This document shows positions 44,541-51,605 of a DNA stretch of 63,738 nt, in pieces. This DNA comes from Pseudomonadota bacterium (GTDB taxonomy: Bacteria; Pseudomonadota; Gammaproteobacteria; Pseudomonadales; Moraxellaceae). The translations under genes and the position numbers were made by a program. The stretch lies in contig JAJZHK010000010.1 of the NCBI GenBank assembly GCA_021804565.1, forward strand, positions 1-63,738, written 5' to 3'. Positions within the stretch are counted from its first letter, which is position 1. Each line of letters opens with the position of its first letter. The notes under the pieces are model-generated. The model was not told the DNA's origin. It saw nothing but the letters and a program-made list of their open reading frames with translations, and did not search any database.

Positions 44541-44570
44541 TTGGCTTGGCTCATACTCTCCCCTTATACT
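44541..44570 (+). promoter_or_regulatory. Promoter and leader hairpin of the ETF-QO gene
   Basis: TTGGCT (44541-44546), 18-nt spacer, TATACT (44565-44570). Further on, GATGCGC-TCTG-GCGCATC (44594-44611) forms a perfect 7-bp hairpin 8 nt before the AAGGAG ribosome site, so it could modulate translation. Confidence 0.55.
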
Positions 44571-44631
44571 ACGCGCAATGCAAATTCGTCACCGATGCGC
44601 TCTGGCGCATCCCAGCCTTAAGGAGCATCCC

Positions 44632-46281
44632 GTGGAAAGAGAGTCGATGGAATTCGATGTCGTCATCGTCGGAGGCGGCCCGGCCGGTCTCTCGGCGGCC
44701 ATACGACTGCGCCAGCTGGCTATAGCAAGCGGTCAAGACGTTTCTGTCTGTGTGGTCGAGAAAGGCTCGGAGTTTGGCGCTCACATTCTCTCTGGCGCAG
44801 TTTTTGAGCCTTCCGCCCTGCAGGAACTGTTTCCTGACTGGAAAGAACGCCAAGCGCCCCTCGATACGCCGGTCAGCGAAGATGAAGTGGTCTTCTTCAC
44901 CAGCGCCACGGCGGTCATGCGGCCACCACACTGGGCCATTCCCAAGCCTTTCCACAACCACGGCAACTACATCATCAGCCTGGGCAACCTGGTCCGTTGG
45001 CTGGCCGAGCAGGCTGAGGCTCTGGACGTCAACCTGTTTCCAGGATTTGCAGCCAGCGACGTGCTCTATGACGAACAGGGTGCCGTCAAAGGCATCGTCA
45101 CCGGTGACATGGGCGTCGCCCGCGATGGCAGCCACAAGCACTCCTTCACGCCAGGCTATGAACTCCATGCCCGCTATACGCTCTTTGCCGAAGGCTGCCG
45201 TGGCCATCTTGGCAAACAGCTGATCCGCCGTTATGACCTCGACAAGGACAGCGATCCCCAGCACTATGGCCTGGGGATCAAAGAGCTGTGGGACATCGAC
45301 CCTGCCAAGCATCGGCCAGGACTGGTCATCCATGGCACCGGTTGGCCCCTGAACCAGTCGGGCAGCACCGGCGGCTTCTTTCTCTACCATGCCGCGAATC
45401 ATCAGGTCGCCCTCGGTCAGATCATCGATCTGTCCTACCACAACCCGCATGTTTCACCGTTCGATGAAATGCAGCGCTGGAAGCAACACCCCCATATCCG
45501 CCAATATCTTGAAGGCGGCAAGCGGGTGGCCTACGGCGCGCGCGCCCTGGTCAAGGGCGGGCTGAACTCGCTGCCCAAAACAGGTTTTCCTGGCGGCTGC
45601 CTGATCGGTGACGACGCCGGCTTCCTCAACTATTCAAAGATCAAAGGCAGCCACACCGCCATGAAGTCTGGCATGCTCTGTGCCGAGGCGGTCTTCAAGG
45701 CCCTGCAAAATCCCAGCCTGGATCGCTTTGTCGACTTCGAAGCTGAGTTCAAGGCCTCTTGGCTGTACGATGAGCTCTACCGCTCACGCAATTTCGGCCC
45801 CGCCATGCACCGGATGGGAACCTTCATGGGGGCGGCTTTCAATTTCATCGACCAGAACTTCTTTGCCGGTAAAATACCCTTCACCCTGCATGACAGCACC
45901 CCTGACCACGCCTGTTTGGACCTGGCCTCGCAAGCTCCGCGCATCGACTACCCCAAGCCCGATGGCAAGATCAGCTTTGACAAGCTCTCTTCGGTCTTCA
46001 TGTCCAACACCAACCATGAAGAAGACCAGCCTTGCCATCTGACCCTGCGTGACGCGAACATTCCGATCAAGAAGAACCTGCCTTTGTACGATGAACCGGC
46101 GCAACGCTATTGCCCGGCAGGCGTCTATGAAGTCTTGAGCAACGATGACGGCAGCCACCGCTTCCAGATCAATGCCCAGAACTGCGTCCACTGCAAGACC
46201 TGTGACATCAAGGACCCGGCACAGAATATCAACTGGGTGGTGCCTGAAGGTGGCGGTGGTCCCAACTACCCCAATATGTAA
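44632..46281 (+). CDS. Electron transfer flavoprotein-ubiquinone oxidoreductase
   Basis: Membrane-attached FAD and 4Fe-4S enzyme that passes electrons from EtfAB to ubiquinone. 549 residues, standard length. FAD-binding start FDVVIVGGGPAGLSAAIRL, the SAVFEP-like LSGAVFEPSAL, GCLIGDDAGFLNYSKIKGSHTAM, and the C-terminal cluster cysteines in CPAGVYE and NCVHCKTCDIKDP. I choose GTG 44632 because AAGGAG lies exactly 6 nt before it; ATG 44647 is the alternative. The ferredoxin-like domain is fused, as usual for this enzyme. Confidence 0.97.
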   Translation: MERESMEFDVVIVGGGPAGLSAAIRLRQLAIASGQDVSVCVVEKGSEFGAHILSGAVFEPSALQELFPDWKERQAPLDTPVSEDEVVFFTSATAVMRPPHWAIPKPFHNHGNYIISLGNLVRWLAEQAEALDVNLFPGFAASDVLYDEQGAVKGIVTGDMGVARDGSHKHSFTPGYELHARYTLFAEGCRGHLGKQLIRRYDLDKDSDPQHYGLGIKELWDIDPAKHRPGLVIHGTGWPLNQSGSTGGFFLYHAANHQVALGQIIDLSYHNPHVSPFDEMQRWKQHPHIRQYLEGGKRVAYGARALVKGGLNSLPKTGFPGGCLIGDDAGFLNYSKIKGSHTAMKSGMLCAEAVFKALQNPSLDRFVDFEAEFKASWLYDELYRSRNFGPAMHRMGTFMGAAFNFIDQNFFAGKIPFTLHDSTPDHACLDLASQAPRIDYPKPDGKISFDKLSSVFMSNTNHEEDQPCHLTLRDANIPIKKNLPLYDEPAQRYCPAGVYEVLSNDDGSHRFQINAQNCVHCKTCDIKDPAQNINWVVPEGGGGPNYPNM

Positions 46282-46359
46282 GTGTGCCGCGCCGAGAAGA
46301 TCAGCCCACCCGCCACCCGGGAGGCTGATCGCTCAGGCCCGAATCCCCAGGAGCTGGGT

Positions 46360-46986
46360 ATGGGATGGTATAGTCGTCATGTTTTCCCGCTGATTCTTGA
46401 CCGGGTGATGCAGCATCCACAGCTCATGCAGCTGCGTCATCAACTGCTCGCCGATGTCCAGGGCGAGGTCCTCGAGATAGGCTTTGGCACCGGCCTCAAC
46501 GCCCTGGTCTATCCGCAACAGGGGATGACACTGCAGACCGTCGACGTCAACCCGGGCGTCGCCACACGTGCTCGTCAGCGCCTGGCCCAAAGCGCCCTGC
46601 CGGTGCGCCACGCCACCCTGGACGGGCAGTCCTTACCTTTTCAGGACGCCAGCTTTGACGTCGTCGTATCGACCTGGACCTTGTGCAGTATTGCGAACGT
46701 CGCCCAGGCGCTGGCTGAAATCCACCGCGTCTTGCGTCCGCAGGGCGTCTTTCTCTACCTTGAGCATGGCCGCCACAGCGATCCTGGGATCGCACGCTGG
46801 CAAAGCCGCCTCACCCCTTTGCAGAAACGCCTCGGTGACGGCTGCCATCTCGATCGCGACATCGACGCACTCCTGAAGCAGGCCGGTTTTGACACCCATG
46901 ACGGCAAACGCTTCATCGCGCCCGGGATTCCTGCCCTTTTTGCCTGCATGTATCAGGGGCGGGCACAACGCCGGCCTGCGCCTTAA
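46360..46986 (+). CDS. Class I SAM-dependent methyltransferase
   Basis: 208-residue Rossmann-fold methyltransferase (Methyltransf_11 type). SAM motif I is EVLEIGFGTGLNAL, motif II VDVNPGVATRARQR, motif IV/post-I DASFDVVVSTWTLCSI and motif V GVFLYLEHGR. ATG 46360 has AGGAG at 6 nt; the frame extends further upstream but without a ribosome site. It starts 78 bp after ETF-QO. The sequence resembles the METTL7/UbiE-like group; substrate unknown. Overlaps the end of the next gene by 4 bp. Confidence 0.88.
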   Translation: MGWYSRHVFPLILDRVMQHPQLMQLRHQLLADVQGEVLEIGFGTGLNALVYPQQGMTLQTVDVNPGVATRARQRLAQSALPVRHATLDGQSLPFQDASFDVVVSTWTLCSIANVAQALAEIHRVLRPQGVFLYLEHGRHSDPGIARWQSRLTPLQKRLGDGCHLDRDIDALLKQAGFDTHDGKRFIAPGIPALFACMYQGRAQRRPAP

Positions 46987-47837
46987 AGAGGCTGTATGCC
47001 GGCCAGCAGCCAGGGCCGACCACGCCCGGGATTGCGCACAAAATTCCACAGCTCGTCGATGGTTTCAGGATGGGCACCCTCCTCCATCACCGTCCCCCGA
47101 TAACGCACACTGACCAGGCCGGCACTGCTGTCGACCACTTCAGCCTGCAAGTCAAGAATCTGCACCGCAGCGCCCCCCATATTGGGCAGCAGGTCCTGCG
47201 CCAGGGCCGGCGTACAGGCAGCACGCAAGGCGGCTTCATCACGGCGCGTATTGATATCCTGCAGTTCACGAAACAGGCCGTGCGGATCCTCTGACCAGGA
47301 GCCAGCGGACACCGGCGATGCCGCCGAGGCCTGCTGCTGCGCCCAGACCTCCCGCGCCGAGAAGTCGGGGGTGCGGCGGCGCATCAGCCACCAGGCGATA
47401 CCACCGAGCACCAGCAAAAGTATAAACAGCGAGCCCATGCCTGAGCCTCCTCCCATCATGCCATAAGCGCCGTAGCCGCCTGCATGGCCACCCAGCATAT
47501 AGCCGAGCAGGCCGCCTGCCGCAGCAGCGCCGGCGACCGTGCCCCAACCTGGGCGGCGAACCGGAGCGGGTGTTGCCGTGGGTGCGCCATAGGCAGGTGA
47601 TGATGAGCCATACCGCAGCTTTTGGGCGACGTCGTCACGCTGCATACCCACCGCAGCGCCACCGCCTAAACGGCTGGAAGCGGAACGGCTGGAGTAGGCG
47701 CCGTACGAACTCGACGACCCACCTCCCCAGGAGCTATGGTAGCTGTGTGAAGAGCCCAGACGAGCTTGTGCAGGCAAACTCAGCAGCAAGCTGGTCACCA
47801 GCGCGAAAGCCAGCGTCATTTTTTCATGCTTGAACAT
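46983..47837 (-). CDS. Tim44-like domain membrane protein
   Basis: 284 residues. Signal peptide (TLAFALVTSLLLSLPAQA), a long Gly/Ser/Tyr-rich low-complexity stretch (about 28-115), a glycine-rich hydrophobic segment and one clear TM (SLFILLLVLGGIAWWLM), then a Tim44/NTF2-like domain (about 175-284) ending WNFVRNPGRGRPWLLAGIQ. The family is widespread in proteobacteria; its job there is not established. ATG 47837 has GAGGAATC in front. Confidence 0.85.
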   Translation of the reverse strand: MFKHEKMTLAFALVTSLLLSLPAQARLGSSHSYHSSWGGGSSSSYGAYSSRSASSRLGGGAAVGMQRDDVAQKLRYGSSSPAYGAPTATPAPVRRPGWGTVAGAAAAGGLLGYMLGGHAGGYGAYGMMGGGSGMGSLFILLLVLGGIAWWLMRRRTPDFSAREVWAQQQASAASPVSAGSWSEDPHGLFRELQDINTRRDEAALRAACTPALAQDLLPNMGGAAVQILDLQAEVVDSSAGLVSVRYRGTVMEEGAHPETIDELWNFVRNPGRGRPWLLAGIQPL

Positions 47838-47887
47838 CGATGATTCCTCATCCTCGGGCCAGATGAGCACTAGGATGGGGACGGCAC

Positions 47888-48421
47888 TCAGGTTTTACAA
47901 GTTCGCCTCTGTATCATCCGCGTACGCAAGTGCTGCAAAAGCTCGGCGGGCAAGCGCTGAAAAAGCGGCAAAGCCCAGGCCTCCTCGGCTTCGACATGCC
48001 GACGATAGGCACTGGAAAAATCGCTCACCGCAGCCAGATCAAGCTGATGCCCCTGAGCGATCTGGGCCAGCTCCCTGTCGAGGGACTGCCACAGAGGCGC
48101 CAGCAGATCGTGTTCACGCAACAGCATCGATGCCTGCTCAGCAGACGATGCATCCACTTGCGCCAGGTGAAAAAACAGCTCGATCTCATCGCGGTGATGG
48201 AGGGGAGCCGCCTGATTGAAATAACGCCGGATCGCCTGCGCAGCCTCGACCGCCTCAGCGTCTGCCTCAGCGTCTGCCTCACCCGCGTGGCGCTGCAGAT
48301 GCTCGGCCAGACGCTCGGTCATGCGGGTAAAACGACGCACTTGCTCATGACAGGCCAACCACAAGGCCAGCGCATCCTCCGCGGCCGGGTCGGGGCGACT
48401 CTGCATATCGATCGTTGACAT
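47888..48421 (-). CDS. Hemerythrin-domain protein
   Basis: 177-residue four-helix-bundle protein. Candidate di-iron ligands are spread as expected: H in LACHEQVRRF, H in LAEHLQRH, HHRDEIELFFH, LLREHDLLAPLW and YRRHVEAEE. This pattern (H…HxxEE…H…HxxxE) fits HHE hemerythrins. The frame stays open upstream through the opposite ssb gene, but the family sequence starts at ATG 48421. A 12-bp tandem duplication near 48250 produces the EADAEADAEA run. Role may be oxygen or nitric-oxide/iron handling; inference only. Confidence 0.85.
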   Translation of the reverse strand: MSTIDMQSRPDPAAEDALALWLACHEQVRRFTRMTERLAEHLQRHAGEADAEADAEAVEAAQAIRRYFNQAAPLHHRDEIELFFHLAQVDASSAEQASMLLREHDLLAPLWQSLDRELAQIAQGHQLDLAAVSDFSSAYRRHVEAEEAWALPLFQRLPAELLQHLRTRMIQRRTCKT

Positions 48422-48502
48422 CACTTGTTCACCGTAACGTCGCCTGACGTTTATCTCGCCGGCAGACACTGAAAAAACCTTCAACCGAGCAAGGATAGCA
48501 TC

Positions 48503-48922
48503 ATGCCCACCAATCAAGTGGTTCTCTCCGGTCATATCGGCAACACCCCCGAGCCACGCGTCACCGCACGCCAGGGGATATCCTGTACACGTCTGGCCCT
48601 GGGCCAAAATGAGGTCTATTGGGTCGATGGCGAGCGTCAGGAGCGCACGCACTGGTTTTATATCGTCTGCTATGGACGCCTCGCGGAAAGCATGGTGGAG
48701 CATCTGGAAAAAGGCGCCGGTGTCGTCGTCAGTGGCCGCCTCAGCACCCGCCCCTGGCATGACCGTGCCAGCGAGAAAGAGTCCATGGTCACCGAAGTCA
48801 TCGCCCATAATATTGAGATCACCCGCTGGCCGCGCGACAAGAGCGAAGCCGGCGTAGCGATCGACAGCCCTGCCACGACAGAAGAGACGATGGAGGAGCA
48901 GCTATCCCCCATTCCCTTCTGA
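48503..48922 (+). CDS. ssb: Single-stranded DNA-binding protein, short paralog
   Basis: 139 residues with an OB-fold: VVLSGHIGNTPEPRVTARQG, WFYIVCYGRLAESMVEHLEKGAGVVVSGRL and TEVIAHNIEITRW. It is shorter than the main SSB (about 175) and lacks the long glycine/glutamine linker. The C-terminal tip is LSPIPF: IPF-like, but without the acidic DDD that recruits partner proteins, although EE residues occur upstream. Probably an accessory SSB. RBS AAGGAT before the ATG; divergent from the hemerythrin gene. Confidence 0.85.
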   Translation: MPTNQVVLSGHIGNTPEPRVTARQGISCTRLALGQNEVYWVDGERQERTHWFYIVCYGRLAESMVEHLEKGAGVVVSGRLSTRPWHDRASEKESMVTEVIAHNIEITRWPRDKSEAGVAIDSPATTEETMEEQLSPIPF

Positions 48923-48930
48923 AATCTGCA

Positions 48931-48991
48931 CATCCCTGTCACCAGAAGCGCAGGTTGTCATGGAAAACCTGCTAATCTGGTGGCAGGGATG
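48931..48991 (+). repeat. Long two-tier hairpin between ssb and the GGDEF gene
   Basis: Outer arms of 16 nt, CATCCCTGTCACCAGA (48931-48946) and TCTGGTGGCAGGGATG (48976-48991), pair fully with one G-U; inner arms GCAGGTT (48950-48956) and AACCTGC (48966-48972) add 7 bp. The ATG of the next gene is 15 bp further on. Only TTT follows, so this is not a typical intrinsic terminator. Confidence 0.75.
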
Positions 48992-49005
48992 AGTTTGGGA
49001 ACCGC

Positions 49006-50817
49006 ATGATCACGATGGGATGGCTGCGAAAGATAGGCTTGGGCATGGGTGTGCTCATTCTTGTTCTGGCACAGGCACAGGCCGAAGTTGAGCTGGATCA
49101 TCGACTACAGCAGCTCTCCATCGTCGCCATGGGTGAGCGACTCGATGAAGACCATGGGCCCTTGCCTGTCAGTGCCGCCGTCGATGCCCCCGGATGGAGG
49201 CCGACGGCCCATCAAAGCCTGCTGTTGAGCCCGCAGCACAACAGCCGATGGTTCCATGTGCGTCTGTACAATCGGGACACCCTCTCTCTGCCCTGGGTCC
49301 TCGAAGCCTATGATGCCCATGGCGTCCATCAGCTGGACATGGTCCTGCTCGATGATCAGGGCCGCTGGATCACGGGACTCAACACCGCCCATTCGTGGAC
49401 CTCAGCCCACCTTTTGGGGGGGCGCAATCCGGCCCTGGCCCTGGCCTTGCAAAGTCATCAGCACGCCGACCTCTATGTTCACTTCAAAAGCAGTGACACC
49501 CTCTACCACAGCATTCCCCTGCTGCTCTGGTCGACACAGGCCTTTGCCCAGCATATCCGCCACGAGGATATTCAATACGGACTTTACTACGGGGTCCTCG
49601 TCGCCCTGATCCTCTACAACCTTTTTCTCTTTCTGTCGCTACGAGACAGCGTTTTTGCCTGGTACGGCAGCTACGTCTTCTGCCTGCTGCTGTGGAATCT
49701 GATCCTGCGCGGCTACGCCCACACCCTGCTGGGACTGCCCAACCCGGCGCTGGACACCACCCTGCTGGCGATCTGGGTGCAGGTGGCCCTGCTGGTTTTC
49801 ATCCGTTTCAGCCTGCGCTATCTCGACGTCGGCCCCGAGCAGCGCTCGGCTCGACGCGCCTGCTTCTGGCTGAGCCTGCTCTGTCTGCTCGACATCCTGC
49901 CCACACTCTACGGGGACCTGCTGCTCAGTTTTCAAATCGGACTGCCGCTGCTTTTGCTGTGCATCCCCATGTTTACCCTTCTGGCCTTGCAGGCCTGGCG
50001 CAAGGGACGACACGAAGCCCTTTTTTACCTGGTGTCCTGCGCCGTCCTGCTGATCGGCCTGTCTTTGCAACAAATGAGCTGGATGGGCTGGATAGAACAT
50101 ACCCTGCGCATCGATACGGTGCTGCAGCTCAGCTCGGTGCTGGCCATGCTCCTGCTCGGCTTAGGGCTGGCCTTGCGCCTGAAACCCCGGAACACCCTGG
50201 CCACGCAGCTCGCCGCCCCTGAAGCGATTCTGGCCGACAGTGAACTCGCCCGCTTGATACGCGAGCGTGATGATGAACTTGAACGATCCCGGCAAATGCT
50301 CACCCACCTGGGCATCACCGACGAGCTGACCGGCGCCTACAATCTTCGCCACTTCAGGGAGGTCTTGCGCCAGGAGTGCCATCGTCGGCGGCGTTCGAAA
50401 CAAAGCCTCACCCTCTGCCTGATCAATCTCGACGACTTCTCCGGCTACAACGCCGAACAGGGCCGGACGGCGGGCGACGATGCCTTGGTGCAAGTAGCGG
50501 AGACCTTGCGCCGGCACCTGAGGCGCTCTGGCGACCGCCTTTTTCGCCTCGACGGGGACAATTTTGCGGCACTCCTTGAACTCGATAGTGGCCCGAAAAG
50601 CCGCGACTATGCGCAAACCCTGCGCCAAGCGATCCACGAATTGCAGCTGACCTATACCGGCAGCCCCGGCCATGTGCTCAGCGCCAGCTTCGGTGTCCTG
50701 CACCTCAGCGGCAACGCCTCGGCGATGGAGATGGAAGAGCTCTACGCGGCCACCGACGCCTTGCTCTACCTGGCCAAGGCGCGTGGTCGTGACTGCATCG
50801 AGGTGCAGTGGCGTTAG
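49006..50817 (+). CDS. 7TMR-DISM membrane protein with degenerate GGDEF domain
   Basis: 603 residues: signal peptide, 7TMR-DISMED2-type periplasmic domain (about 25-170), seven TM segments (about 180-390), a short coiled linker (LIRERDDELERSRQMLTHLG) and a C-terminal GGDEF-like domain. Catalysis looks lost: the GGDEF loop reads RLDGDNFAALL, the first metal Asp of the LDxDxFK strand is Asn (LINLDDFSGYN), and the following ND is NA. It probably binds rather than makes c-di-GMP, or signals by other means. It shares its sensor architecture with the kinase at the left end of the window. Confidence 0.9.
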   Translation: MITMGWLRKIGLGMGVLILVLAQAQAEVELDHRLQQLSIVAMGERLDEDHGPLPVSAAVDAPGWRPTAHQSLLLSPQHNSRWFHVRLYNRDTLSLPWVLEAYDAHGVHQLDMVLLDDQGRWITGLNTAHSWTSAHLLGGRNPALALALQSHQHADLYVHFKSSDTLYHSIPLLLWSTQAFAQHIRHEDIQYGLYYGVLVALILYNLFLFLSLRDSVFAWYGSYVFCLLLWNLILRGYAHTLLGLPNPALDTTLLAIWVQVALLVFIRFSLRYLDVGPEQRSARRACFWLSLLCLLDILPTLYGDLLLSFQIGLPLLLLCIPMFTLLALQAWRKGRHEALFYLVSCAVLLIGLSLQQMSWMGWIEHTLRIDTVLQLSSVLAMLLLGLGLALRLKPRNTLATQLAAPEAILADSELARLIRERDDELERSRQMLTHLGITDELTGAYNLRHFREVLRQECHRRRRSKQSLTLCLINLDDFSGYNAEQGRTAGDDALVQVAETLRRHLRRSGDRLFRLDGDNFAALLELDSGPKSRDYAQTLRQAIHELQLTYTGSPGHVLSASFGVLHLSGNASAMEMEELYAATDALLYLAKARGRDCIEVQWR

Positions 50818-51605
50818 TGGGCAGCGGCCGCCAGCAGTTCCACCAGCATCTGCGCGCAGGCCAGGCTGTCTTCCAGAGGAAACATGTGCGCGCCGGCCTG
50901 CTCCCGATACGACAGGCCATGCCGACGCGCCAGGGTCTGAGCGTAGGAGCGCCGGGTGACCAGGCTTTGACGGCCACGGACGATGAAGCCTGGGACCTTG
51001 AGCCGGCCCCAGTAGCACATCCAGTCATAAGGCGTATGGCGAAAAAGCTCGACCTCGACGTCCGGGTCAAAACGCAGATGCCACTGAGCATCCTCGCGCC
51101 GTTCGATGGCGTGCTCAAAAAAAGCCGCAAAACTTGCCGGATCGAAGCCGGCGTAAAGAGGCTTGCTGGCAAAATAAGCACGCGCTGCATCACGATCCGG
51201 CCATACACGACGTCGGTGCACGCTGCGGCCGGCCGGGGTCAGGCGATCGATCTGACCCAGCCACTGCGCCATGGCGTAAAGACCGCTCGACGCCCCCATG
51301 ATCAGGGGGGGATCGAGCATGACCAGCGACTGAAACAGCTCGGGACGGCGCCAGGCGGCGATAAAGGAGGCCACCGCGCCCATGGAGTGCCCGACCAGGT
51401 GCACCGGTGTGGTGGCGGTCGACTGCACATGGGCGATCAGCTCCTCGGCGAGCCGGCGCCAGGGACCCGGAGGATAGGCCGGATCATGGCCCAGTCTGTC
51501 GATGGCTGACCAGGTGTAGGAGGCGGCCTGCAGGACCTCTCCCACGGCCTGGTAAGATCCACCCGGTATACCGTTGGCATGGGCAAAAACGATGTGACCA
51601 CTCAC
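50814..51605 (-). CDS. Alpha/beta hydrolase
   Basis: 263-residue hydrolase of the MhpC type. Oxyanion-side motif HANGIPGGSY, nucleophile elbow VGHSMGAVAS (Ser near 92), and catalytic His in AGAHMFPLEDSLA. Starts with GTG 51605, overlapping the stop of the upstream M16 protease gene (GTGA), so the pair is likely co-expressed. Ends in a 4-bp convergent overlap with the GGDEF gene. Substrate unknown. Confidence 0.88.
   Translation of the reverse strand: MSGHIVFAHANGIPGGSYQAVGEVLQAASYTWSAIDRLGHDPAYPPGPWRRLAEELIAHVQSTATTPVHLVGHSMGAVASFIAAWRRPELFQSLVMLDPPLIMGASSGLYAMAQWLGQIDRLTPAGRSVHRRRVWPDRDAARAYFASKPLYAGFDPASFAAFFEHAIERREDAQWHLRFDPDVEVELFRHTPYDWMCYWGRLKVPGFIVRGRQSLVTRRSYAQTLARRHGLSYREQAGAHMFPLEDSLACAQMLVELLAAAAH

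Noticed and set aside
48422..48808. Upstream extension of the hemerythrin frame
   Set aside because: It runs opposite the ssb gene and has no hemerythrin sequence; the family start is the ATG at 48421.
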